From: Isoetes taiwanensis
Taxonomy: Eukaryota > Streptophyta > Lycopodiopsida > Isoetales > Isoetaceae
Assembly: GCA_021234155.1 (NCBI GenBank)
Contig: JAJEKV010000300.1
Coordinates: forward strand, 1-64,000
Length of the DNA stretch: 64,000 nt
Reading direction: 5' to 3'
Made by a program: the position numbers and the translations under genes. A model generated the notes under the pieces. That model did no database searches, was not told the origin of the DNA, and worked only from the letters and a program-made list of their open reading frames with translations. Numbering within the stretch: position 1 is the first letter of the stretch; every line of letters starts with the position of its first letter. Shown here one piece after another: positions 12,625 through 25,000 of the stretch.

Positions 12625-14780
12625 AATTTTTAGGAATCATCTCCTTACGTAGATCATCTTGCCATTTTTCTACAGCCTTTTATTTTTCCCCTTCGATTAC
12701 ATTTGTTTACTTCCCTCTTGCAATTGGAACCTTTTATGGGTATTGAGGCTACCGGCGGTGGCTTTTACTACTGGTCAGGTGCTCATGCGGAATTCTTTGG
12801 CGGGACAACAAAGCATTTACAATCACTCTAAGTATTACTGAATCGGCAGTTATTTTGTCGGGGAAGAATTTTGGTCATTTCGTTTTATTCGGGGCGTTAC
12901 GTGCAAGAGGCAGGACCGATTTGTTTGTAGTTTTCAAAGGCGGGGTCGATCTCTTCTTGTTAGGAGTCCGGCATTCACAGTTTGCATAAGCGAGGTTTTC
13001 AAGAAGCGGTTTGGAACGGGGGTTGATCCGGCTTATTTTTGGTTTTGGCGGGAATGCCTCCGGCCCTATTTTACATACGTGCAGCCGGTATTTTCGTTTG
13101 TATCTTGGCTAGGAAAGCCCAAAAGGGCCATTACTTCCAAACATCGAGTTGTTCTCTTTTTATATCATTCTTGCGCCCTACAAAGTATTAGGGTAATGAT
13201 CCTTCTTCTTTTTCATAATTTACCCAACCATTTCATTCGTGTAAATATTACGTGACTACCATGGATGGATGCTATGACACTATACCTCATTTTGGTGCCC
13301 GTCCGTACATGATAAACAAGGGCTTGTTATCTACATTTTCTCCTTTTGAACTGGTTTGTTCCTTCCTTTGGAGCTTTTAATGCGAGTTTCTCTTTTGGCT
13401 TTTCTAAGTACCCGGTCCGGACCCCAGTATTTAGATGCGGGATCCGGTCTTTACGGACACATTTGGCTCGGTCTTTTCAGGACTCCCGTGATCCAGCGCC
13501 ATAGCCATCCCGAGCCTTGATGGGAGCCATCAACCCGGCCATACCATTCAGCATGCATCCGATGCTACCGGGCATGCATCCCCGAGGCGCTGATTCAACC
13601 GCGCATGGAACCTTGGGAGTAAGTGCTGCTTTTCTTTCATTACCTCATTCTCACAAAGTCCTGGTCAAAAGTAATACTGCTTGCTGAGGTGCATTAAAGA
13701 GGAGCGACTTTTGAACGGATATGAGGTGGTATTTCGGAATAGCGGGAGCCGGAATTGGCAATGGTTGGTTTGTGGCCAATTTCCTCACGGGTGATGCTCC
13801 TTTCATTCCAGGCCCATTGAAGTGCGGTGATTTGAGCAGCAGCAGCCATGGAGGCCGAGGAGGGGCGACCCGAGTTGGACCCGGAGTAAGTTATAGAGCA
13901 GCGTAAGATTGATAGAAGCGGGCTCCCGATGCGTGGGAGCATTTTTCATAATCTTTAGGGTATGTTTTGCATTTGTGATTTCCGGGGCTTTTGCTGCTCC
14001 CGGTTCAAGATCCCATCCACAGTCCGTTTTCTAGTTTGCAATTGCAATGGGAGATCAAGGCATCATTCTTGTATAGCCGAAATCCCACCACTCCCACACC
14101 AATCACATTCTGTTCATAGCCATATATATCTCGCGGGGTTGAGGATTTTGCGTGGAAGGGGAGCAGAATTGCCGGTCCCAATACCCATTAGGAGCGTGGA
14201 TCGGGGAGAGAAAGGATTAGCCAAGAAGAAAGTTGACCAACCGCGCACACTTGAAATTAACCAAATAAGCCATTTTCTTGTCGTTATGCTTTGGTTTGAT
14301 TGTTTGAGATAGTTTGATTAGTTTGCTCTACTTTTCCTTGCTTATGGTAATAATTAAAGTAGTCTTCTTCTTCTTTGTACCTTTTTGGTGCAGCTATGGC
14401 CCTGAGGATTATGGTGGCCTTTTCGTGATATCAAAGATAAAAAACATCCAGTACAATTCTTGAAGCTAAAGGAAGGATCCTTCCTACTCAAAAAGGTGTA
14501 GAAGGGCCAAGGTATTAGGCAGCGAAGTTGAGGTCACCATTTCAGGTCAAAGCGGTTGTATTTGGAGGCGAGAGATATATAAATTACATTCTATGAGATG
14601 AGACATATTGATAGTAAAAGGCATAGTGCGCGCCATGGATGGAGGATCCCTAATGCTTTAGAACAAGGCATGATGTAGCTCATGGTTATCAAAGGGTAAA
14701 GAAGACTTGGGCATACCAATAGTTGATCCCATAACCACACTCCCGGGGAAGTCTATCGTCAACACCAGGGCAATGGTCCT
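12625..14780. other. Unassigned sequence
   Basis: No long open frame or known motif. CCGG-rich stretches at 13400-13620 and 13690-13940 suggest methylated repeat DNA, but no element could be named. Confidence 0.3.
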
Positions 14781-14784
14781 TAAA

Positions 14785-16110
14785 GCATAAGATGCATCAA
14801 TGCTCCCAGAATAGAGATGAATTCACGGCTATGGATGATCTGTATAACTTGTCCCATAAAGATTTCGCGACACATGGATGCTACAAGGATGTGGCCACAA
14901 AGTATGAGGGATGTGGGTTGACTTACGGGGAGGGGGATGTGTTTATTGTATCAGGAGGTGTTCTTTATTTTTTGGGCATCATCACCCCCCTTTCAAATGA
15001 AGAAGATATTGTTGGAACATGGAAGGGGGAATCTTGTAGCCATGGACTCAACCTTGAGACCAATGATCATTGTTACGGCTTGTATACTACGCTGAGTATA
15101 TGACACACATGGAAATGGGTGTCCACTGTTGTAAGGTTCTAACCTCTAGTGCCACCGGGGAAGACATCCACCCTTGGCTGATGGCAATGAAGCTTAGTAT
15201 ACATAGAGAGGACCCATCATGGGAACCTTCATGTTTCATTATGGATGGCCGACAGGCTAGAGATAAATGCCTTGAAGGGCGTATGGCCTAGAGCCAATAT
15301 TAGGTTATTATTATCCGCATGTGAAGAAGCTGGATGAAGATGTCTTGAAGTGTGTCAAGAATAAGAAGGTGAGGGAAATGTTTAGGGACCCGGGCATATT
15401 ATGTATGCCACTTGTGTGGAATGTGATCAAGAAGGGCCTAATTTGATTATGTGGAGGCTTGTGCGTAAGGAGGCATTGAGAAAACTTGGATGAATTCAAG
15501 GAAAAGTACAAGTGTGGAAAAGGGTTGTGAGGTATATGAATAAGGTTTGGACCAATAACATCACACATTGGATAATTGCGACAAGGATGTATCCTCACAC
15601 CAACCGGGGAGACAAATGCTGGCATAGAGAGTCTTACCATGGCAACATGAAGAAGATTAGGGGGTCTCTAAGTATGCTTTGAGAGGAAGAATTGATTGGC
15701 TGATTTTACATGTTGACAATATTACAAACCCATGTCATATAACGGGTTCATGAAGGACGAGGGTTTTAAAACCAACAAGAGGCGAGGAACACATAGTTGA
15801 GGCAGCCATTATAGGTGCAAGAGACATTCTGATGAAGGCTGTTAGGTGGCTGAATTTCAAGGGAAGGGGGGGGAGGTGTGGAGTCAGAACATGGATACTT
15901 AGGATGATACTTGAGGAGGCATTGCCTTATTTAGTAGATGTGGCACATGAGCATTGGTCCACTTGTGATTGTCCATGGGGTATGAAAGGGAATATGTGCA
16001 AGCACCAAGTTAAGGTGATCCGAATGATGACCAAGTACAAGCGAGGGGAGATATTTTAAGGTTTTGTGGAACATTACATGGATCTCGGGGCTGGCGGGTT
16101 GTGAACTTAA
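14785..16110 (+). pseudogene. MULE (Mutator-like) transposase remnant with SWIM zinc finger
   Basis: Mutator-like transposase read across several frames on the plus strand. At 15165-15240 DIHPWLMAMK is followed by DPSWEPSCFIMDG, the region after the first catalytic aspartate where MULE proteins read P....TD...A. Around 15600-15650 the frame shows a TN..ESYHGNMKK-like block, matching the family's TNN.IES.HG. At 15830-16058 the C-terminal part is open for 75 codons and ends in a SWIM finger: CDC near 15963, then CKH near 15999 (CxC...CxH). MULE transposases cut and paste DNA with a DDE-type core; SWIM fingers are typical of plant MULEs. No terminal inverted repeats were located. Frame breaks are numerous, so the copy looks inactive unless the sequence is at fault. 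Confidence 0.75.
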
Positions 16111-16114
16111 AGGC

Positions 16115-16885
16115 TTTGCGAGCATATGATGACATCTTGCCTCCTTGGAAAGAAGGGCCATGCAATGGTCTTGCACTTGATGAAAAATTATGGACCAAAG
16201 CATTCTTTGGTTGTTTGAGTCAAAACCAAAAGGTTAAAGGTACTAGCGAGTATAGATGACACAATGCATGCTATAAAAGGAGACCATAGCTAGGAGGCCC
16301 CAACTATTGTGAAGCTAGGTTCCTTTTTGGTGAACTTAGCAATAAGTTGGCAAGGCTAAAGTGATATGGCCCGACAACACCCAAGGCCTTTTGGTCTAAG
16401 CCATGGTTGAAGACTTTAGTGGGAATACCATGGTTAGGCCAATCCCTTTCGTGGAGAGCGTAAGAAGAGGAAGAAGGCTAGTGCACTTAGTGTTTTCTGG
16501 AAGGAATCACGAAGACCACATCACAAAATGTGAAGGTATTGCATTTATTCCCATAGATACTTTTGAAGCATTCATATTCTTATCTCTCGAATTCATGTCA
16601 TGCCATTCTAGGTACAAATGGATCACGGTCTTGGGCATACATTAATGTCATCAATGTTTTGAACTATTAGGTGATGATGCCATGTTGCTTTTAGGGTGAA
16701 AGGGGTGACACGACGATCTGCTGTCAATATATTTTTGAATGTTATGGTATCTGTTTTGCATACATACTCTAATCCATGGTCGTTTATAGGCCTCATAATC
16801 CTTTATTTGCCTTATAATACTTGGTGACTTCATATTTCGGCTTTATTTTGCCCCATGTTCATATGTTATTTTAGCGGCTTGAGAG
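16115..16885. other. Unassigned sequence downstream of the MULE remnant
   Basis: It may be the 3' non-coding part of the MULE, but no inverted terminus was found. An 80-codon open frame at 16403-16645 (+) has no recognised family. Confidence 0.3.
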
Positions 16886-16888
16886 CAA

Positions 16889-17095
16889 TATGGTAATCTA
16901 ATATGGTTGCCATGTTCCTTGGTATATCGGCGGGGAACTTGGTATTTCGGCCATATACCATGGTATTTCTAGCCACATATATGGTATTTAAGCCAATACT
17001 TTGGTATTTCTGGCCATATATATGTATTTACGCCAACACCATGGTCTTTCGGCCAACACCATGGTCTTTCGGCCAACACCATGGTTTCCCCCGAA
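16889..17095 (-). repeat. Minisatellite array, minus orientation
   Basis: Repeats of GGTATTTCGGCCA(T/A)-type words about 20-24 bp long, with the sequence CCATGGTCTTTCGGCCAACA repeated at the right end. It is the reverse complement of the AATACCATGGTCTATGGC unit at 17.79-18.51 kb. The array thus faces the larger one across a 0.7-kb core. Confidence 0.85.
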
Positions 17096-17785
17096 TTGGG
17101 CTGACCCTCTCTGCCCGCTTGACTTTCTTGATCCCTCTCAATGAGCTCGGATGCAAAGGAGTTATCTGTTTTTCCTCCTTTGTCTTTGCCTTGGCTTTGA
17201 GGCCGTTTGCTTGCATCATCTCCCCTCGGGAAAAATGCTCTTCATTGCCCTCATTCTCTTCTACAACATAATCAGGATCACTATCCTCCAGGATCTCCCC
17301 TCTTCTTCCTCACTTTCCACTTCCATTCCTTTTGACCAATGCTTCATCCCTTCCTCTGCGGAGAATTCCCACGGCCGAATAGAAGTAGGATGAGCTTCCA
17401 CTATCATCCTCACTCCCATTTTACGAATTGGCCCTTGGGCACCTAACATCTTGCCCGGAGCAGGCATCCGCCATATCTAAGCCCTTGAGGCTTTGCTCTA
17501 CCACCTTAGGGGAAACGCCATAGCTACGCCCTTCGAGACTTATTTGGAATCGGCGACCATAAGCGCACACCGAGCCCTGTTTTTTCGAAGAGTGCGATGA
17601 TACAACAATTTTTTTTTTGAAAGAGTGCTGCGGTACTTGTTAGGTGCAAGGGACAACTATTGTCGGATCATTAGATCGCCCCAATTTAAAAATCGATGAT
17701 GATAGTTACGGCGGGCGGATGGCGAAATTGACATATACCGAGAATGTTTGAGAATATCACAAATATCTGCGTAAAAGCTTTCCAC
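17096..17785 (-). other. Core between opposed arrays, with minus-strand open segments
   Basis: Minus-strand open frames (17467-17261, then 17219-17028) encode an acidic stretch (ESEEEEG) followed by a lysine-rich stretch (LKAKAKTKEEKQ). I do not recognise the protein. Its position between inverted arrays suggests cargo or a remnant of a transposon's own gene. An 11-base T run lies at about 17610-17620. Confidence 0.35.
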
Positions 17786-17789
17786 GGAC

Positions 17790-18512
17790 CTGAAATACCA
17801 TGGTATAAGGCGGAAATACCAATGGTATATGGCGGAGATACCATGATATATATAGCTTTGAAATACCATGGTGTGTTCCTAGTAATATCATATTAAATTG
17901 CATGGTCTATATGCGGAAATACCATGGTCTATGTCTGGAAATACCATGGTACCATGGCAAAATACCATGGCAAAAATACCATGGTCTATGGCAAAATACC
18001 GGGCTCTATGGCTAGAAATACCATGATGCAGTCACGAAATACCATAATCTATGGCGGAAATACCATGGTGTGTTCCTAGTAATATCATATTAAATTGCAT
18101 GGTCTATATGCGGAAATACCATGGGCTATGTCGGAAATACCATGGTACCATGGCAAGAAATACCATGGCATGAAATACCATGGTCTATGGCAAGAAATAC
18201 GGGCTCTATGGCTAGAAATACCATGATGCAGTCCGGAAAATACCATAATCTATGGCGAAATACCATGGTCTATGGCGAAATACCCTTCATTATATCGGAA
18301 AAACCATGGTCTATGGTGGAAATATCATGGTCTATGGCGGAGAAATACCCCTGGTCTATGGCGAAAATACCCTTCATTATGTCAGAAAAACCATGATCTT
18401 TGGCGGAAATACCATGGTCAATGGCGAAAATACCCTTCATTATGTCCAGAAATACCATGGTCTATGGCCAGAGATACCATGATATAAGGCCTGAAATACC
18501 ATGGTGTGTTAG
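17790..18512 (+). repeat. AATACCATGG minisatellite with 193-bp higher-order repeat
   Basis: About 30 copies of a 20-24 bp unit, roughly GAAATACCATGGTCTATGGC. A larger unit beginning AAATACCATGGTGTGTTCC and running through AATATCATATTAAATTGCA starts at about 17862, again at 18055 (193 bp later), and a third time, shortened, at 18496. The units differ mainly by GGCGGA, GGCCAGA, GTCTGGA and GGCGA spellings of one position, a CHG-context variation seen across the window. A few more copies lie at 18789-18870. Confidence 0.9.
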
Positions 18513-18788
18513 AGGTAATATCATATTAAAGTGCAATAATATTTATCACATACTACCTTACAAAGAAATTACCATGCAATTTATATTTGTTCATGGCCTT
18601 AGTGACTAACTATGTTAACTAACTACATTAAGCTAATCCGCTAGTTGAAGTTTAATAGTATTTTATGTTGTCACGTACCTTAGTGATAATGGCCTTAGAA
18701 ATGTGAGGGACTATGTCAATTTTAGGTGGCAATAGTTGTATTGCTCTAAAACAACTTATGTTGTGTTAACCTCGATTGGTCATCGCCC

Positions 18789-18870
18789 GGAAATACCATG
18801 TTATTCATGGAATGAAATACCGTGTCACTCGGGCAAAATACCATGTTACCCATGGCGGAAAAACCATGGC
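18789..18870 (+). repeat. Outlying copies of the AATACCATGG unit
   Basis: Four degenerate units (CGGAAATACCATG, GAAATACCGTG, AAAATACCATG, GAAAAACCATGG) in plus orientation, separated by 0.28 kb from the main array. Confidence 0.75.
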
Positions 18871-19339
18871 GGTTAGTTTCGGCCGCCCACCTCCGTCCAG
18901 TTCAAAAGTGGCCATCTTGAATGCACACGCCCGCGGTACCATGGACTGCCCACTTGTGAGAATGAAGTACCGAGGCAGCAGACCACGGGTATGCTCATGC
19001 GTGGTTGAACAGTAGCGGTTCGGATCATTTCGAATGGCATCGGATGCATCGCGGGAATGGCATGGCGGGTTGATGACTCCCATCGGCGTTCGATGGGCAT
19101 GCGTCAGGCTGATTCACGAGTCCGGGAAGGCCAGAGCCAAATCTGTCAGGAAAGACCGGATCGGACTCCAAAATCGGGGGTCCGATCCACCGGAGTTATA
19201 GCTTCACAGTTTTTGTGTTGCAGGGATGCTTTGTGTTGGTGGGATGCTCTCGTATATATAAGTTCGGCATTATTAGGAAGTTATATGAGGAACATGAAAA
19301 CCAGCATGGAGTGTTGACTTCTCTCGAACATATCCCCAG

Positions 19340-19474
19340 ATGTTGGTGTCTAGAAGTGATGGCGGCAAGGTAAAATTGTCTTTGCTCGGACAAGAAACTA
19401 GTGCTTTAAATATGGAGATGAAAGCAAATATCTGCTCTATCAAGTACAATCCTGGATCAAGTAACTTCATTGCA
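19340..19474 (+). pseudogene. COP1-type WD40 exon fragment with intact splice sites
   Basis: A 135-bp open segment encodes part of the WD40 propeller of COP1, the photomorphogenesis E3 ubiquitin ligase. Its MLVS.SD start and the stretch KANICSIKYNPGSSNFIA match the family's KANICCVKYNPGSS.YIAVGSADH. The segment is bounded by an acceptor (TATCCCCAG ending at 19339) and a donor (GTAAGC from 19475), with both borders in phase 0; the next family residue would be V of VGSADH. No other COP1 exon is near. This looks like a genomic exon carried or left here together with intron edges, so it was not retroposed from spliced mRNA. SPA proteins are related, but the KYNPGSS block favours COP1. Confidence 0.75.
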
Positions 19475-19479
19475 GTAAG

Positions 19480-20040
19480 CATGAAGATTTCTGCGGAATA
19501 TGTGCTTGTGAATGTGACCATTATACATAGTGCTTGAGACAATTCTTGCCGGACTACGATTCTTGCTTAACTTTGGTGTTTGAGTTTGAGGATTACAATT
19601 GTCTTCATGTGACAATTTCTTTTGGGCAATTTCCCTCGAGATTTGAGAGACAACAACTTTATCTAGTATTGGTGGCTCTACAAAAAGTGAAGGTGGCCAT
19701 TGTTTTGGGGATCATCTCCCCACGGGCTTGGAAGCGGAGAAGGATTCCTTTTGTCAGCTCACAAGAGTAAATGTGACCATTGTTTTGTGAGACTTGGAGT
19801 AGCGAAGGATTCCTTTTGTATTACGCTAAGCGAATTCAAGCTTACATAACTTTCAAGCAATTAAGAGCGGCATTTTGTTAATGCGGTTTGCGAGATGGTT
19901 TATTGCTTTGGATTCGGACTTTTGCAGCGAACAAGTTTGTGATTTGTGAGATTTGATGCCGCTCACCATTCTCTGTGAAAAGACCTCGGTCTTGGACGGA
20001 CGTCGGCCGGACATTTGACGGCGGACTATGCGATTCGGAT
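19480..20040. other. Unassigned sequence between COP1 exon and LINE
   Basis: Possibly intron flank of the captured exon. The 78-codon open frame at 19534-19770 (+) has no recognised family. A short direct repeat around AGCGAAGGATTCCTTTTGT occurs at about 19737 and 19801. Confidence 0.3.
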
Positions 20041-20070
20041 AAGCTAAGCTTTCTTTGCAGAATTTTGATC

Positions 20071-20408
20071 GGTCATATCTCTCATCCGGTTGTCAGATTT
20101 TTCATGTGCTTGGGGCTTGTTGGAAAGCTGGTTCATAGATCTTTCCAGCGGTGTATGGTACCTACATGCTTGGCTTTGTTTCTGTGCTCAAATTGGCACT
20201 TTTCCGGGCTGTGTGCTAGGGTTTACGTGGCAATCGGTAGACACTTTGTGGTTGTATCTCTCACATCGATTGTCAGATTTTTATGTGCTTGGGCTTATTG
20301 GAAAGCTGGTTCAGAGATCTTTCCAATGGTTTATGATACCTGCATGCTTGTCTTTGTTTCAGTGCTCAAATCTGCACTTTTCGGGCTGTGTGCTAGGTTT
20401 TTGTGGCG
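20071..20408 (+). repeat. 180-bp tandem duplication upstream of LINE ORF1
   Basis: The words TATCTCTCA, TGTCAGATTTTT, TTGGAAAGCTGGTTCA, AGATCTTTCCA, GTGCTCAAAT and GGGCTGTGTGCTAGG recur in order exactly 180 bp apart (TGTCAGATTT at 20091 and 20271). The unit lies just ahead of the LINE ORF1 region in the same orientation, as 5' UTR promoter monomers do in some LINEs. That role is inferred from position only. Confidence 0.8.
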
Positions 20409-20429
20409 GCGGTACACACGGATATCGAG

Positions 20430-21540
20430 AGTCGTCGCCCAAGTCATACCCCAAGTCATGGCCCAGAACCACAGTCCGTGTGTGGACCCACACTTGGTTG
20501 GTGAGCTACCTCGGACCACACCAACCCATCACAGGAAGGCCCAAACACACCAACCACCGGGTTGACCCCACGCAGCGAGAGCCCTGGGAAGACCATGGCC
20601 CGGGGCCACCAAGGAAGAGGCCTCGAGGCGGGGGGGAGAGCGTCTTCCATGAAGAGGAGGGCCAACCAAGGCCGGTCGACCCGACAGGCCCGGGCCACAC
20701 GGGCAATCCGCGGTCGAACCTTGGAGCCATCAAAGCGAGGTTGAGAATAGCGGCGCCGCCTTGCGAGGCCCCCCGACAGAGGTGGAGAACATAACATCTC
20801 GGATGTTGCGCATGGCGGTGCGCGAAAAAGCGGCGAATCACAGAATTGGAGGATCAGCGTCACGGCGAGGCGGATGATAGCATCCACTTGCTACAATTTG
20901 GTGACGGCAATACCAGCAGGAGCTTGCGGATATGAGGGGGCGTGTAGATGCCGTGTTGGCGACTATGGGGGCTGGGGCCTTGGGGGCGAGGAACAGGGTA
21001 GGCGGGGAGACACTTTCGTAACCTGTCACCGAATCGGGCCGAGGTTGAGGAGGCTAAGGCCCGCGATGCGAGGAGCACAGGCGCCCTCACCGCCGAGAGG
21101 TTGTGGAGGCGCCAGCGTGAGACAAGGATTCGGCTGCTTTGGAAGCTAGCCCGGCGAGCTGGCGCTCTTGAGGGTAAGGATTTAGCGAGACGGGAGCTCA
21201 CGGGAGCTTGGGGCAGCCGTTGCCCGGCAAGGCAAGGGCCTCCATGCGAGGCACATGAGCAACTCTGCCATTGCACGCGGGGAGATGGCAAGACATGAAC
21301 GTCCCGCAAGAGCCGAAAGCTCGGACTCAGGAGAAACGAAACCCGCGGCAAAGAACACACCAACCCAGCGAACCCACCAACCTACGGGGGCGTCAACACG
21401 AACACATCGCTGCGGACACATCGGGATCAGCCAGGGCCGCCACCACCCGGCCCGGCCACAACCTATGCCTCACCCACCTCAACCAACACACAGTGCTGCC
21501 CTCACGAACTTCATGAACAGAGACGCGGGAGCTTGAATGT
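20430..21540 (+). pseudogene. LINE ORF1-like region
   Basis: GC-rich, frame-broken coding sequence upstream of the LINE endonuclease. It reads as a proline/arginine-rich N-terminal part (about 20460-20760), then a charged, probably helical middle (20990-21260, with LWRRQRETRIRLLWKLARR at 21098-21154), and a polar tail with SSDSGETKPAAKNTP. This layout fits an RNA-binding ORF1 protein but no RRM or zinc knuckle could be read. It is assigned by position and composition; an unrelated GC-rich gene fragment is possible. Confidence 0.45.
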
Positions 21541-22009
21541 GGTAGTCGCGTAGGCCAATTCGAGGAGGGTATCACTTCAGACTGCATACCATTCTGAATC
21601 TTGGGATGATGTTCAAAGACTCGTGACCATTGGAAAGGCGTAGTAAATCATGGAATTCAGCGCCTGACGCCCGGTGGTCATCTTCAGCTTGAGATGTGCG
21701 GGCGGTGGCCATCCGCCGTGGTAGGGAATTGAAGGGGCGGCCGGGCGTCAGACAGGGACTTGGCGACCCCAAAGGGAAGAAGGTGTGAGCTGGCCAAAGT
21801 CGAGGGCCGCCCTTGAACCCTGAGGGGCAGCGGGGGCTGGTCCTGAAGGATCGCCCAATTAGGCGACCAACCCGGGGATCTTGAGCACTCAGAGCCCCTC
21901 GGGAATTCCCTGCGAGGGCCCGGTGGACAGCATCCCATCTTCCCGCTCCCACAGACCACCACTACTTACCAATCGGACCGGGCGGCGTGCATGCCCACTA
22001 AATAGGGAT

Positions 22010-25000
22010 CGTGCCCGGCGTGGTATCCCGGAATTCGCAGGCTTTCCATGGCGAAGGGGCGATCTCGAATAAAATGGCCGCCATGGACATGGACCTTATC
22101 TTCCTCATGGAAACATGGGAACATGCTAGTCCCGTCGGGCTACGATTTGCGGGGATACGGTAGCTACTCGATCTTCAATGAGTGCACTTAGGAAAGCGAG
22201 GACACGGAGGAATGCGTGTTATTACGGACAACCTTGGCCCAATCGGTCTCCTGTGGCGCATGAGGCGGGCAATGAATGCTGTAGTGAAAGTGCGAGTGGC
22301 GATGGCAGCCCTCTCTTTGTGGCTTGCTTGCTACTTCCCACATCTTGAGAGCAACTTTTACCACGCGCACTTGGATGTGGGCGGTGAGGAGCCCTATGTC
22401 GATCTATATGATGACATATAGCGTCCTGAACAATCGGGCAAGGTCATGTTGCTTGGAGATTTCAATCTTGGCGCCGAGGCGAGGCGGATCCCAAAATTTG
22501 CACCTCTAGGCGAGGATGTGTTGCAAATGGACCCCTTGAGATGGTTTGGCCAAAGGCGTCGGATGGCAGACCCGGTGACCGCGGTATGGCCGTGATTTCT
22601 TCTTCAGGCGGCGATATCTTTGACACGGTCATTTGCAATAGGGCACAATGGCCATCCTCGGCCGCTTCACTTGTAGGCGGGGAGGAGCAGTGACACGGTG
22701 TGGTGGATTGCGTGCTAGCGAGGCGAGCAATGCCTACACTTGATCACTTCGCCCGATTGCCGGGGACGGTGGTAGGGACGAGGAAGTAGACTCGACCATC
22801 ATTTTGTTCTTGAAGATAGATTGGCGGTCCAGCAGGCACCCATTGCCCCAGCGCCCCATGTACCCGCGGTTTGCGTGCGGACTATGATCATCGCGGCCCG
22901 GTCTATGAGGATGCTTGAGCATGGCTGCGGGAATAACGCAACTCCCCACTTCAACGTGAGCCCGGCCCGAATTTGAACCCGGCTCCTTGAGGGTAGGGGC
23001 CGGATGCTTTGGGAGAGCAGCTCTCGGCGATCCACAGGGGCTGCAACCACCTTCCCCTTAATCCTTGGTTCGATGCCGAATGTCGGGGAGGCATTTGAAA
23101 GCGATGGCTCGCCAAGTCTTTGGACCCCACCATGCGCCCGTGAGCCGTCCGTCAATACGCTCCTTCCTCAAGACCAAAGCGGTACCTTGAACTCGGTAAG
23201 CAGATGTTTGGTCTTCTAGAGGCCGCCACCCTAGGGCCTTCACGGAGAAAGGTCTTGAGTAAGCACCACGACCCACGGGAAATGTTACCGGAGGAACAAT
23301 GGGTGAGATATGCTGGCAATTTGCATGACCCAATGGGAAGCGGGCACCGGTACCTCCATGAGCGGGGCCTAGCTTTGGTCATTCTTGAAGGGGATGTCAT
23401 AATGGGCCTGCAATATGCTTTGCTAGCGGGGAAGGCAGTGATTTGGATGGTATGCGGTGCGGAGCTTCTCAAGTGGGCGGGCCCCAATGGTGGGTTCTCA
23501 CATCACTCTTCAACGAGGGCATTGCAAGAAGGCTTCCCCGCCTTTGGACTACGGTAGAGTTGTGCCCATATACAAAGCGGGGGACCCCCACATTGACCAA
23601 CTATCATTACCATTATGGTGGGATTAAATCTTTGCCAAGTTGCTTTACAGGGATTCTTGGCGGCGATTGACTACTTTAGGCGGAAGGATGGAGAAGTCTT
23701 GGGCTCGCCTGGTAGGCTTAGCCCCGGCATTCTACTATTGACCATATCTTCACTCTGCGAACACTCATAGAGGATAGCGAATCGGCCTTGAGAATGTCGC
23801 ATTTGCTTTGTGGATTTACGCAAAGGCTTTTGACCACGGTGCCTTAGGATAAGTTGTGGAGCAATTGGGGGCGGCTAAGGCGACTAAGGGACCCCGTCGA
23901 CTTGCTTTGTCGGGAATGCTATGTTAGTAGCATTAGGAGACTATCTGAGGCTTGTACATTGACCAGCTAGAAGAATGGCTAGGCGAACGGGCGAGGCGCT
24001 TAGTTGATGCACCACATAATCCAGGCAACTCATATATCTTTGATGATGTTGACCTGCTTTCGCATATACCCGGAGGACATGCAGCGCCACACGGATGCTT
24101 TGGACACTTACGCCAATTCGACATGAGAGTTAACTTGGCCAAGACAAAGTCTTCTTTGGTCCCATCATCCGGCACCCGTCTTCCCTCATTCACTTACCGA
24201 GGCGGGTAGTGGAGGTGGCTCGATCTTATAAGCATTTGGGCATTGAGTTTTCTACTACCACACCTTTGGGATGCATCCATCGGTTACAGGGTCCGCTAGA
24301 GTTTGGAAAGCCACATATGCAATGCAAAAAACAAGTCACAAGGCAAAGGTGTATGCATGGGGTCACCGGGCACACTTGTTGGGGCCTTGGTTGAACCGGG
24401 TCCTCCTCTATGGGGGCAGTGTGGGGGCGGTGATATCCCTCACCACTTGGAGCGATCTAGAGCGGTCAAAGAGAGGCTTTCTTGGCCCGAACGCTTGGGG
24501 GTGAAATCCACGGTCCCATATCAGGATCTTGCTCAAGAGACGGGCTTCCTTCAATCTGTGAGGGCTGACCTTTGGAGCGTCACATTATTTACTTCGAGGA
24601 AGGTGGTGGCTATGGATGAAGCCCGGGGCTGCCCAACCTTGCTTTGGCGGTGGCGATGGGCCCAGCGACTCAAAGCTTCGCTGGAAAGACAAGCAAGCCC
24701 GGTGGTTCGCTATGGAATGTGCGAGGGCACATTTGTGGACCCGGTGCATACCTAGAAGGAGCCATTTGCTGCCTTGAAGCGGTGCTTGGATGCTTGCTTC
24801 ATGGCCAAGCTTTGGGATCTGAGAGGCCTGTCACATGTCAAGGTGGCAAATTATCGACAGCGGGTTAATCCCATGCTCACGAGGGCCCACACCACTACAC
24901 CGCACCCATCTACCCATGAAAAGGCGGGGTGATTACTTCTATTACATACGCAGTGCACACCACCTCGCATTGAGGCGGGGAGATGGATTCGGGGAGCCGC

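Noticed and set aside
17790-18512. Open frames of up to 91 codons as a repetitive protein
   Set aside because: The frames shift within the minisatellite and occur on both strands; they are by-products of the repeat unit.
20456-20887. 143-codon minus-strand ORF in GC-rich DNA
   Set aside because: Antisense to the LINE ORF1 region; high GC removes stop codons by chance.
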